A DNA stretch of 64,000 nt, from contig CM043698.1 of assembly GCA_023935145.1 (NCBI GenBank), forward strand, positions 65,370,001 through 65,434,000, in the 5' to 3' direction. A program made the position numbers and the translations under genes. The DNA comes from Bretschneidera sinensis (taxonomy: Eukaryota; Streptophyta; Magnoliopsida; Brassicales; Akaniaceae). The notes beneath the pieces are model-generated. The model did not search any database. It saw nothing but the letters and a program-made list of their open reading frames with translations, and was not told the origin of the DNA. Shown here piece by piece: positions 23,071 to 32,849 of the stretch (its first letter is position 1; the number at the start of each line of letters is the position of its first letter).

Positions 23071-23757
23071 TTTGAGTCAAACTGTTGGTTGTGAGTATTG
23101 TTTTGTGCAGATGCGACATTGATTCTAGCGACTCTTTTGCCGGTATTCTTAGTAGTGTTTCTAGGCAGCATAGCAACAAATAAATTCTTCAGATTTCTTT
23201 GTTTCTATTGGTTAATGAGAGATTGGTATTTTCCACGGACGACGCCAATCAGTTGATATCGAAAATCTGCCATTGAACTGGAGGTCTGGGATTCCAAGGT
23301 CTGCGCAGAGGAAGAGTGATAAACTAAGGAGTCACGGGAAGAAAGTGGTGTGGTGCCTCCGATGACTCTTCAATGCCTTTGTTAGTGCAAGGTCTTGAGA
23401 AAAATGGAGAGGATTATGGTATTAATGTGTTTGGTAATGAACTTGAACTGAGTTGAGATCTACGTACCTTGGTTTTTTTATGGTGGTTCAGGGAGCAAGT
23501 TTATCACGTGCTCCGAACGGCGCGATCCATGAGATCCCACTTTTCTGGCGATGAGTCTTGTTGCGTGTTCAGGGACGGCGCAGTCCCTAAAATCTTGCTT
23601 CCATTTGTTGAGTGTGAGAAGTTTGTGAATGATTACAGCTTTGTCACCTGCTCAACCACGTGCCTGTTATTGATGCAACCACGTGTCATATGGTCAATGA
23701 AGGGAGATATATCCATATGTTACCAGGCTACTGGAGAATGAATTATTTACTACATCA
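23071..23757 (-). mobile_element. Duplicated E1 leader and 5' LTR
   Basis: 23071-23250 matches the E1 leader (15351-15529), including ACGCCAATC at the PBS. 23251-23757 matches the E1 5' LTR. The right-hand junction TACATCA|GTAGCGTTTGATAAA is identical to that of E1. It is therefore a copy of the E1 end plus flank made by duplication, not an independent solo LTR. Confidence 0.88.
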
Positions 23758-26033
23758 GTAGCGTTTGATAAACTGTCTTGCAAAAGCACTGTGAAAGTGT
23801 TGTGATCAATAATAATGTTTGGTAATTGTAATATTAATAGTGGTATAAAACTGTAATAAAATAGACATGGTTCAAAGATATACAGTTTTAATGAATTATT
23901 TGTTAACTAAAGATGTATTCTTTATTAACAATAAAAAAGAAATTATTCATTATCTAATAATAATCGACAACTTTATATCAATAAAATCATTTATTACTTA
24001 ATAATAAAATAAAAAATATCTACAATCTTTGTTTTCTTTGGCCCCTTCTTCCAAGTGCCATTTCCATGGTCGAGCTCGTTATTTCAACAAAGAGAAATAA
24101 GAATTGAGGGTTTAGATAATTTGAATATATAAGGAGTTAAATGGAAATTAGTGAAATGTGGTAAGAACAGTTTCGGTTTTACATAAAAATCGTTCAAACT
24201 TTAGGAGCTACCCGATCGCATATTTTAAAAGCTCATCCACCCTTGCTTCTAAAAAAATGGGATTTTTAGTTTTCCCTGACAGTTATTTTTGGAAAAGTTA
24301 TAGTAGTGAAATTTTACCAAACAATAATTTTAAGAAGGATAATGATTCTCTCCATTTGAAAATTGAAATGGAGTCAAGTTAATAGTGAGATTGAATTCCA
24401 CATTATCAAATGAAGAATATTCAATTTCAAAATTATCAATGTGACATTGAATTTCACCATGAACTTAACTTCCATTTCAATTTTTAAATTGAGAGAATCG
24501 TGGTCCTTTTAAGAAAAGTAATCAAATCTATTCCCACTAGCTCTTTTTCTATGAGTAAAAGCTTTCCCAACGAACCCTAAAACGGAAATAAGATTAAAAA
24601 ATATAAAATAAGATGATTTCATTCAATTTTATATTTGATAAAAAAAAATCATAAAATGATCTTATATATATTCCAATCTACTTCTCTAAAGTAATCTTCA
24701 TGAATGCTTAATATAGTAAATTCTTCTTGCTTGCTCATATAATAATGTACTTTATTAGAACATAAAGTAAAAATAATATTAATTTAAATGATTTGCTAAA
24801 GAAATATAAAAAATATGCCAACCTCTATGAAGTGGCAAACATATTTTGAATGTGACCCATGATCCTAAATCTAAGACTTATAATTCACCATGGACGACTG
24901 CCACATTTACATTTCTTTGTATTAAGTTATTAACAAATGGTGATTAAATAAATTTCAGATAGAGATCCAAGCACGTTTTGTAAAATTCTTTTTTTTTTAT
25001 ATATATTATGTTGGATAATTATTTATATATGGAGCAGAAACTTGCCCTTTATACTCGTTCAATGGCTAAAGGCATGCTTGGTATAACTATTGACAAGTGA
25101 CAACTTTATCTCTATACGTTATCAAAAATAATACAGTAATGAACTGCCAAGTGTACGCCTAAGATATATAATAACTTGTAGCTCATCTGTAGGGATGATT
25201 TGATTAAGTAAACCCTTTATTTGACACGTAATTCTATCAACCTTTTTTTTTTAGTTTTCAGCCAAAAAAACTCAAATAATAATTAAAAAATTTATTTAAT
25301 CATGGAACAAAAAGAAAAAGAAAAGGTGTAGTTTACGCTTGACCATACGGTGTGGGAAACCGTAAAACATGTGTTAATTATTTTAGTGATGCATTTGATG
25401 ATTCTTTCCTTCCTCTTTCTCTCATCAGTACATATCATACTTGGCTCATATGCATAATGCATGCCATCATGCTAACGTAACATGACCTGTATGGACGCGC
25501 GTCAAATGATCATGGGGTAACTATTATCTCACATTGATTACGTGGCAATAAAACCAAAATGCCCAATCTTATTTTATGTTGGGACATGATACTGTTACGT
25601 GACACTTAATTAGCTCTTACGAGAAAATTTCATAACGTGTCTTTTGCAAAAATATTTTGTTACATCGTTTTTAAATATTTATTTTAAAATTATTTTAATA
25701 ATTTTAAAATTTTTATTAATAATATTAGTATAAATATAAAATTTAAAAATTAATATTATTAATAAAAAAAATTTAAATTACTAATTGAGTTTCTAGCTAA
25801 TCTAAACCTGATGTTTTAAATTCGATCTAACAAAAAAAATTTCATGCATTTTTTTTTTTTATATATTTCAAGCTTTTAGAAAACAATAATTTACATTTTA
25901 CATTTAAAAGCATTAGATTAAATCTTGGAAATATAAATTTTACCTTCCCCCATCCGGCATGTGAGAAACTATTTAACGTTCGAGTTATAATTTCTCTGGT
26001 TAAACCAAAAAATATACCCCGGTCTTCTCTTAT
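23758..26033. repeat. F2: second copy of the duplicated flank, left part
   Basis: Colinear with 16035-18545 but lacking the 525-bp insertion at 17364-17888. It is interrupted at 26033 by CACTA-1 and resumes at 40345. No gene seen. Confidence 0.88.
24339..24504. mobile_element. Foldback MITE, copy b
   Basis: The duplicate of the foldback at 16626-16792, with arms ATTCTCTCCATTTGAAAATT and TTTTTAAATTGAGAGAATC. Confidence 0.72.
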
Positions 26034-26720
26034 CACTACAAGATAATTGACATTTACCGACATTTTATTTTCGACGCTTCATAAAAACACCGCAATATAA
26101 TAACCGTCGGTGTTTCTTTTGTGGCGCTTACGTGAAGCGCCGCAATATATAAAGAACATATAACGTTGCTTTGTAACGCCGTTATATATGAATCTTAATA
26201 CATATAGCACCAGTTAGAAGCGCCGCAATATACCGGTGCTTAAAAGCACCGTAATATGCTCATATGCATATTCTGACACTTTAAAGCGCCAGTATTTTTC
26301 AGCGCTTTAAAGCTTCGAAATATGCTCCTCTGCATATACTGGCGCTTGAAAGCGTCGGAATATGAAATGGGTTTCGAACATATTCCGGTGCTTTAAAGCG
26401 CCGAAATATGCTTCTCTACATATACTGATGCTTGAAAGTGCTGGAATATGAAATGAGTTTCGAACATATTCCGGCGCTTTAAAGCGCCGGTATTTTTCGG
26501 CGCTTTAAAGTGCCGAAATATGCTCCTCTGTATATACCAGCGCTTCAAAGTGTCGGTATATGAAATGGGTTTCGAGCATATTCCGACACTTTAAAGTGCC
26601 GAATTATGCTCCTCTGCATGTACCGACACTTCAAAACACCGAAATATAAAATAAGTTTCGAATATATTCCGATATTTTAAAACGTCGATATTTTTCGGTA
26701 CTTTAAAGCACCGTTATATG
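26034..26720. repeat. CACTA-1 left sub-terminal repeats
   Basis: About 20 alternating direct and inverted copies of a GGCGCTTTAAAGCGCC-like palindrome, spaced by ATATGCTCCTCTGCATATAC and GAAATGGGTTTCGAACATAT. A poly(A) run of ~28 follows at 26721-26749. Confidence 0.88.
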
Positions 26721-26749
26721 CAAAAAAAAAAAAAAAAAAAAAAAAAAAT

Positions 26750-27035
26750 TACACATATAACTTTGCCGCCATATTTTTTCGCCTAAAATTTTTTTGCCGC
26801 TCCCTGCTCGCCTTTTCCCCCAAATTTTTTTCGTCGGGTTACATATCCATCATCACCGACACGGTTCACCCCAGTCATCTAATTTTTCAGTATTCTGCAA
26901 GAAATAGAGATGGCAATGGAAGATTCATGCTCGCGTATTTCTCTGCTTCTCTCCATGGCTCGCGCTTTGTTCTCTGGTAGTGTATGGACTTTACGGTTTG
27001 TGAAGAATCCTATACCGACTACGCCACGAATATGT
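26750..27035 (+). repeat. Shared CACTA cassette, copy in CACTA-1
   Basis: The same cassette as at 22431-22690, inverted relative to it. It contains an ATG-started frame (MAMEDSCSRISLLLSMARAL, from 26910) that stays open to ~27164. Possible splice donors lie at GGTAGTGT and ATGTAAAGTT. I do not recognise the encoded peptide. It could be a 5' exon and promoter region used by captured cargo. Confidence 0.7.
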
Positions 27036-27509
27036 AAAGTTCCAAAATTTATCGAACTCTGGTGCAATTTTCCTTTATCTAAACAATCTCTGGTTCATTA
27101 TAGTCACAAGCAGTGGCATAATTTTCACGAACTAATACCCATATCTGCATACCCTGTAAATTGATTTGTATTTTGTGTGGGTGGGTTTTCATCTGCTTAC
27201 TTTGCTACCATACCTAATGTAAGGGTCCTGTCACAGGATATATATGTATACGTATATATGGAACAATTAAAATCAATTTGTCTATTTCATTTACTTTCTA
27301 TCAACTAGGTACTAATTTGCTCAATATGCAGAAACTATATTCCTGGATCTAGGAGACAATATCATCTGATTCTATGTTGTGTGAACTACTGATTTTGTAC
27401 CATCTTGTTAGAATTTATGTAACGAGTTGCGTTTCGGAGGATCTCTTAAACTCGGGTTGTATTTTAAGCTCTACTTAACAGAATTTCTGTTTGCATACAC
27501 TTGTAATAG

Positions 27510-28823
27510 ATAACGCCAATAGTTGGACCAACAAAGTTGATTATGGATTTGCTCATCAATAACTATGAGTGGCATGAGTTCTTTTCAAATGGTAATATTT
27601 CACCCTTTTCTTAGCTATGTGCTTTCCTTTATAAGTGGTTATAGCCTGGTACTAAGTCATTTTCTGATACTGATGTAGCAACGCATAATATGGGAGTTGT
27701 TATTGCAATATGGGCTCCAATTATCCTGGTAAGTGGACTATAGAGGAACTCTTGGGAATGAAAATTTTTATGCAGCTATGCTATAGTTTTAATTGTTCAC
27801 CTATGCTGTAATTTTGTGCCATAATGAAAAGTTTTATTCATGTTTAGGTTTATTTTATGGATGCTCAAATATGGAATGCCATATATTCAACTCTTTTTGG
27901 TGGGATTCGTGGAGCCTTTAGCCATTTGGGTGAGGTAAGTGACTATTTTATTCTCCTTCTGCAGAACATCTTAAAGAAAGACGTGTAGCCCTGTAATATA
28001 TTGTGATTATGTGAATCCCATAGATAATTTTTAACAATGAAAATAGAAATTATCTTTTACACATTTTTAACAAGTCTTATGCCATTATCGAATGAGGATG
28101 CCAAAAGAAAACACTTGGTAGTGCCAATTCTATGTTTATATAATTGTTCTTGGAAAGTTTCAGTAGATTTTCCTAAATAAAAATGCTTATTGCTCTAAAT
28201 GCTACAGGCTGCATATATAATGTTTCGGATTAATATATACAAACATGAATCAGAGCTCTTATTCTTCTTCTCTGTTCTTGGCTAACACTTGACAATGGCA
28301 GGATGATTAAGTGGAACGGAAGAACATTGCAAATTTTTCTCAGGTTTGGAACGGGTTCATATGTTCTATGCGATCTGAGGATCTAATAAGTGATAGGTGA
28401 GACTGCTTTGTGCTACAAGATTCATCTTAATATTTCAAGTTCATAATGTACATGTTTCTAATAGTTTCTTGAGCTTCTATTTTGCAGGGATAGAAATTTT
28501 CTGCTTGTACCATCTTCTTCTGACGATGTTTCTGTTGTCCAGTGGCCACTTTTCTTGCTTGCTAGCAAGGTAAATGCTTTCAGTGATTTCTCATGTTAGC
28601 TTTTGCACTTGATGCAAATTCTCTCTCCTAATTTTTTTTCTTATTTCTGCTATATGGCAGATTCCTATTGCATTAGACATGGCAAAAGATTTTAAGGGTA
28701 AGGAGGATGCTGAGTTATTTAGGAAGATTAAGAATGATAACTATATGCATTCAGCAGTAATTGAATGTTATGAGACACTGAGGGACATAATATATGGCCT
28801 TCTGGAAGATGAAGTAGATAAAA
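27510..28823 (+). pseudogene. Callose synthase (glucan synthase-like) exons captured in CACTA-1
   Basis: Callose synthases make beta-1,3-glucan at the plasma membrane. Six exons are visible: 27510-27591 (VGPTKLIMDLLINNYEWHEF), 27679-27728 (THNMGVVIAIWAPIIL), 27848-27934 ([20 protein letters not shown]), 28302-28396 (ERKNIANFSQVWNGFI), 28498-28569 (VQWPLFLLASK) and 28661-~28823 (IPIALDMAKDFKGKEDAELF). They come from the central region between the N-terminal membrane cluster and the catalytic domain. Most borders are GT-AG; the last may use a GC donor (AAAG|GCAAGG). The exon that should follow [12 protein letters not shown] is missing, and the fourth exon starts with an in-frame TAA (GATGATTAA). 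Neither catalytic domain nor start is present. The Sirevirus lies ~100 bp downstream. Confidence 0.88.
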
Positions 28824-28921
28824 GGCAAGGCAAAAGCGTTCGTACTACATGCTTGATTTTGTACAGATAATATAAATTCCATGTGGTATTTACCATTTTG
28901 TGGATAAATAGAGTTCTTTTC

Positions 28922-30181
28922 TGTAGCTCGAGGTTTCAACCCAAGAGGGGGTGAATTGGGTTTTTAAAAACTTTTTGCGGAATTAATACAAGTTTATAAA
29001 AACTGATGAGCAACAAATAATAAATACAAGTAATGAGCTGTAAATAAAGAGTTTAAGGAAAGAGGATGCAAACACAGTTATAGTGGTTCGGTAATATCGG
29101 ATTCGTTTCGACCCTACGTCTATTCTCTTCAAGGAACTCCTTGAAGTAATCCACTAAGAAAACTTAGTCGCACAACTTAGCCGGGTGTTGCACAAACCGT
29201 ACACAAGCAAATTACAGGAATTGCTTAAACCAAAAAATCCCTTTCCTTTCGGAAGTTTCCCCTTCTTCTCGGAAGTAATCCCTTTACAAAGATGGTGTAA
29301 AGTAAAAGGTAGAGAGACAGCAAATGAAAGCTTATTACAACAGAAATGTCTCTCTTTCAAAGTAAAGCTTGAAGAAATGGCTCAATAAGATTATTTCAAA
29401 GCTTTTTGTGTTTCAAGAATATAAAAACTTGATTATGTGATATCAACTCTTTTTGAATATGTGCAGCTTATTATTGAATGCTTAACTGAATGGGTTTATA
29501 TAGCAATCAATTAATATGGCCGTTTAGGACTTTAATTTGAAAAAGATTTACTTTAAAACGTTCAGATTTGGAGTCCAATGGTCATATTTTTGAATTACCA
29601 GTCGATTGGGTCGAGATACCAGTCGACTGGGTTCACTTGAAAAATACTCGTTTTCAGACTTTCTGGGTATCCAGTCGATTGGTATATATCATTCAGTCGA
29701 CTGGGGACTTTTTGTCCATTTTACCAGTCGACTGGGTTGATTCATCCAGTCGACTGGAGACTGACTGGTCAAAGTACCAGTCGACTGGAGACTGACTGGT
29801 CAAAGTACCAGTCGACTGGGTACCTTCTGACCCATATACCAGTCGACTGGTATATGTACCCAGTCGACTGGGTTGTCTTCTAACCCAGTTTTTCTTCTGT
29901 TTTTCATCAAAAACATTTTTAAAAATAATGGTTTTTAAAAAAACCTTTTGTGTTTGAGCCATTGAACAAGCTAATACAATGTATGAGTGAGACTTACATT
30001 GGTTCTAAACCTTAAGACCTATTCTAGATCTTCAGTCTTCACTTGATACTTGATTTGGTTCGAGTTTTTGCACTTTGTTCCTTGGTTGAATGTGTTTGAT
30101 CCTTAATACAACTTAGTTTAAACATGTTAGTTAAATAACAGTTGTGTTTTGCCATCATTAAAATACGGGTGAGGGTCAACA
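28922..30181 (-). repeat. Sirevirus-like element 3' LTR
   Basis: 1,260 bp. It contains a cluster of the 12-bp palindrome CCAGTCGACTGG at 29597-29875, seven perfect and three with one mismatch. The TATA-like CTATATAAACCC on the minus strand lies at about 29490-29500. ORFs inside (for example 29154-29388) are by-products. Confidence 0.92.
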
Positions 30182-30855
30182 ATCTCCCCCTTTTTGATGA
30201 TGACAAAACTAATAATGTAAAAACAGTTTTTAAAAAACTAAGTGATAGGATTTTACAAAAATTTGGATAGAGTCTCCTCTGTTTTTCGAGTAAAACCACC
30301 CTGTAAACAAGCAAACACAGTTTATATTTCTTTCAGCCAATCCAGAATCAAACTCAACCAATCAATAAACATTTTAACAAAGTTTTGGAGTAATACTCCC
30401 CCTAAATCTATGCATTGGTTGCGTTTTACTTAGATTTTCTCGTTTTTCTCATTTTTCTCTCCCGTTTTGACAACAGCAACCAAAGGGGGCATAACATAAA
30501 AAATAAGCTACTTAGCTAATACAGTCAAATAGATTATAAGAAAACAAAGTTGTACGCGAAGATTGGGCTTCATTCGAATTTCAGAATCTTTCCCGGGAAA
30601 AACCGGAAGTTTTCAAGCGTATAAGCATTTTATAGCAGTTTTAGTGACCAAACAGAGTTTTAAAACAGTGCTAACATATCACAAATAGCGTAAATGAATG
30701 CAAGAAATATGGCTAATAGTAATACATCATCATAGAGAAAAAGACAATACAAGCAGGGCTTCACAGAGCCATAACTAAGAAAAAATAGTACATGAGATGT
30801 CCGTGCTATGTGATAAGAACTAGAAAAGCGCTAAGTATAGATAAAAGATAGATAC
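30182..30855 (-). other. Polypurine tract and PPT-like repeats upstream of the 3' LTR
   Basis: Next to the LTR the minus strand reads CATCAAAAAGGGGGAGAT (30183-30200), the PPT. A second tract, ATTTAGGGGGAGTATTAC, lies at about 30392-30410, and a CCAAAGGGGGCAT word on the other strand at about 30479. Repeated PPTs are a described feature of Sireviruses. There is no ORF in this stretch. Confidence 0.7.
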
Positions 30856-32112
30856 TTAAGGTGCGGGAGAGTCCGAGCTGTCACGAAGAAGTTCCCTAAT
30901 CTCAGCTAGGGAACCCTCGGTGTGCTCTCGATGTAACTCGAAGTCGTCCCGTAGGTGGTCTATGGAGGAGCTCAGTCTCTGGTAATCAGACTGCATGGAC
31001 TGAAAACCGAACTCCATCGTCATCTGAAGACTCGTGATAGCTCGTAGGATGTCACCATAACCAGTCTGACCGGTACTCGAGTTACCAATGGAAGGTGCTC
31101 GGGTATCCGTCTCCATCTCAGCAGCCGTATCAGCATCCTCATCACTGTCACTCGCATCCTCTCGGATCCTTAGGCGCTTTCCGGCCTTCGGATAGAGGAA
31201 TCCTTCATGAACAGTACATCCCATCTTTTTCAGAGATGAGATGTTGATGATGTACGTCAAACCGATATCCTGAGCCTCGGAGGCAGGCAAAGGTACCCGG
31301 AAGTGCTGGAGGATGAGCGTAATGAGCATCCCATAAGGAAGACACCCGGAGTCGTTTGCTTCGCCGTTTATCATGTTGGCGAGCAGCAGAGGATATATAT
31401 TGAAGTGGTGCCCATATTTTAGGCACCAAATAAATACCGTATCTATTTTAGATAAATACCTTCGACTCCCGAGTCTCGGGTGGATGGTCCAACTGACAAT
31501 CAACTGAAACATCTTTGAGTCGAGGGGTAAGTCACTACATGTGTGAAATGTAGTGGGTCTGTACACATAGTTAGGGTCGCCCCTGACTATCCGACAGGCC
31601 TCCTCAACTTCAAAGTTGTCTGGCCATCCATCCAGACTCCATTGAACCCCCCTGATAGGGATTCTCAGAATGCTCATCAAGAGGTCAGTGTTGACCTCAA
31701 ACTCCACACCGCTAACTCTGGTTCTGAATCTCAGAGCCAGAGGACTGGGTTTCACCAAGTTCGCATAGAACTGGTGAATCAGTCGCGGGTAATACTTTTT
31801 ATGAATTCTGGCCAGTGGGGTCAGATTTATTGCCTCAAAGGCTGGTAAAATATCGAAATTACCATGGCGAATAGAGTCGAAATCAACGACTCTACCCGTC
31901 ATGATTTTCTTGTGACGGATTATTGAATTATACCTCTTATGAGCCGCTGGGCTGTAAAACAGAGTCTGCTCCAGCTCTGTTCTGGGCTCATTGTTGGATG
32001 AGCCTGCTGCTCCCTTCCCTTTCGACTCCAAAGCTGAAGGTTTTGAAGACCTTGGCTTTTTAGGCGCATTAGGTCCACTTGTTGTGAGTTTAATACGGAT
32101 TTTGTCACTCAT
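30856..32112 (-). CDS. Extra ORF after pol (418 residues, putative plant transposon protein)
   Basis: This is an intact ORF in the position where some Sireviruses carry an envelope-like gene, but it has no signal peptide or membrane segment. The N-terminus is basic (KIRIKLTTSGPNAPKKPRSS). The central globular domain (residues ~55-300) contains FYANLVKPSPLALRFRTRV, HPRLGSRRYLSKIDTVFIWC and YGMLITLILQHFRVPLP. It resembles the plant 'putative transposon protein' family of unknown function. An acidic patch (ASDSDEDADTAAEMETD) and a C-terminal coiled coil (SSSIDHLRDDFELHREHTEG) follow. A TATA box and palindrome cluster sit just upstream (32328-32700). It is the only unbroken gene of the element. 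Its role is unknown; a nucleic-acid or gag-interacting accessory protein is a guess. Confidence 0.8.
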   Translation of the reverse strand: MSDKIRIKLTTSGPNAPKKPRSSKPSALESKGKGAAGSSNNEPRTELEQTLFYSPAAHKRYNSIIRHKKIMTGRVVDFDSIRHGNFDILPAFEAINLTPLARIHKKYYPRLIHQFYANLVKPSPLALRFRTRVSGVEFEVNTDLLMSILRIPIRGVQWSLDGWPDNFEVEEACRIVRGDPNYVYRPTTFHTCSDLPLDSKMFQLIVSWTIHPRLGSRRYLSKIDTVFIWCLKYGHHFNIYPLLLANMINGEANDSGCLPYGMLITLILQHFRVPLPASEAQDIGLTYIINISSLKKMGCTVHEGFLYPKAGKRLRIREDASDSDEDADTAAEMETDTRAPSIGNSSTGQTGYGDILRAITSLQMTMEFGFQSMQSDYQRLSSSIDHLRDDFELHREHTEGSLAEIRELLRDSSDSPAP

Positions 32113-32327
32113 TTTGGAGAAATCTGGAGTTTTTTGAAAAAAAAAAGTGATTTTGGTAAAAATGAGAGATTTTAACCGTAGAAAGTTAAAAATCTCTTGA
32201 AGAATGTGTAGATCGGTGTGTTTAGAAGGGATTTGGATGGTTTTTGGATTAAAAGGATGAATTTTTCTAGAGAGAGAAAGCTTGGGCTATTTGAAAATGG
32301 CGTAAAAATGGCGAAAATGAACAGTCC

Positions 32328-32700
32328 CTTTTATAGAATCGCGATACCAGTCGACTGGGGTTGATATACCAGTCGACTGGGTTCCTTTGAAAAGATGAAC
32401 AGTTTCTTTACCAGTCGACTGGGTAAACGTACCAGTCGACTGGGTAAACTGGTAGTGAGTTACCAGTCGACTGGGCTATCTTTACCAGTCGACTGGAGGA
32501 TAAGGGTTTTTCAAAAAATTGGCTCCAAACAGGATTTGATCTTATAGACGACTGGAGAAGACTTACCAGTCGTCTGGAATATTTGACAGAGAATTACCAG
32601 TCGACTGGGTCAAAATTACCAGTCGACTGGAAGATCAGGCAGAGACTTACCAGTCGACTGGAGCACATTTACCAGTCGACTGGATCCTGAGTAAAATTTT
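32328..32700 (-). promoter_or_regulatory. Putative internal promoter: palindrome cluster plus TATA box
   Basis: Ten perfect copies of CCAGTCGACTGG and two degenerate ones lie at 32344-32690. On the minus strand they are immediately followed by CTATAAAAGGG (TATA, 32328-32336), ~215 bp before the ATG at 32112. The same palindrome clusters upstream of the TATA box in both LTRs. Layout and spacing look like an RNA polymerase II promoter for the extra ORF. This is inference from arrangement, not transcript data. Confidence 0.65.
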
Positions 32701-32849
32701 CAGTCCTGAATTTTTTAACACGATTTTGTTTATCTATGATATTTTTGAGTGAGGGGAATAATTAAACATGGATTAATACTCTATCACTCAATGTCAAACA
32801 TGCAAATAATGAAATGAGATGCAATCAAACATTCAGTTTATCAAAATCA

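Noticed and set aside
23251..23757. Independent solo LTR of the E1 family
   Set aside because: It is preceded by E1 leader sequence, and its right flank is identical in order to that of E1, so it is a segmental copy.
29154..29388. Paired ORFs of 66-68 residues, repeated at 38250-38481
   Set aside because: They lie within the LTRs and are open on both strands; no protein evidence.
30856..32112. Envelope glycoprotein gene of the Sirevirus
   Set aside because: The position fits, but there is no signal peptide, membrane segment or cysteine pattern, and the core resembles a plant transposon-associated family instead.
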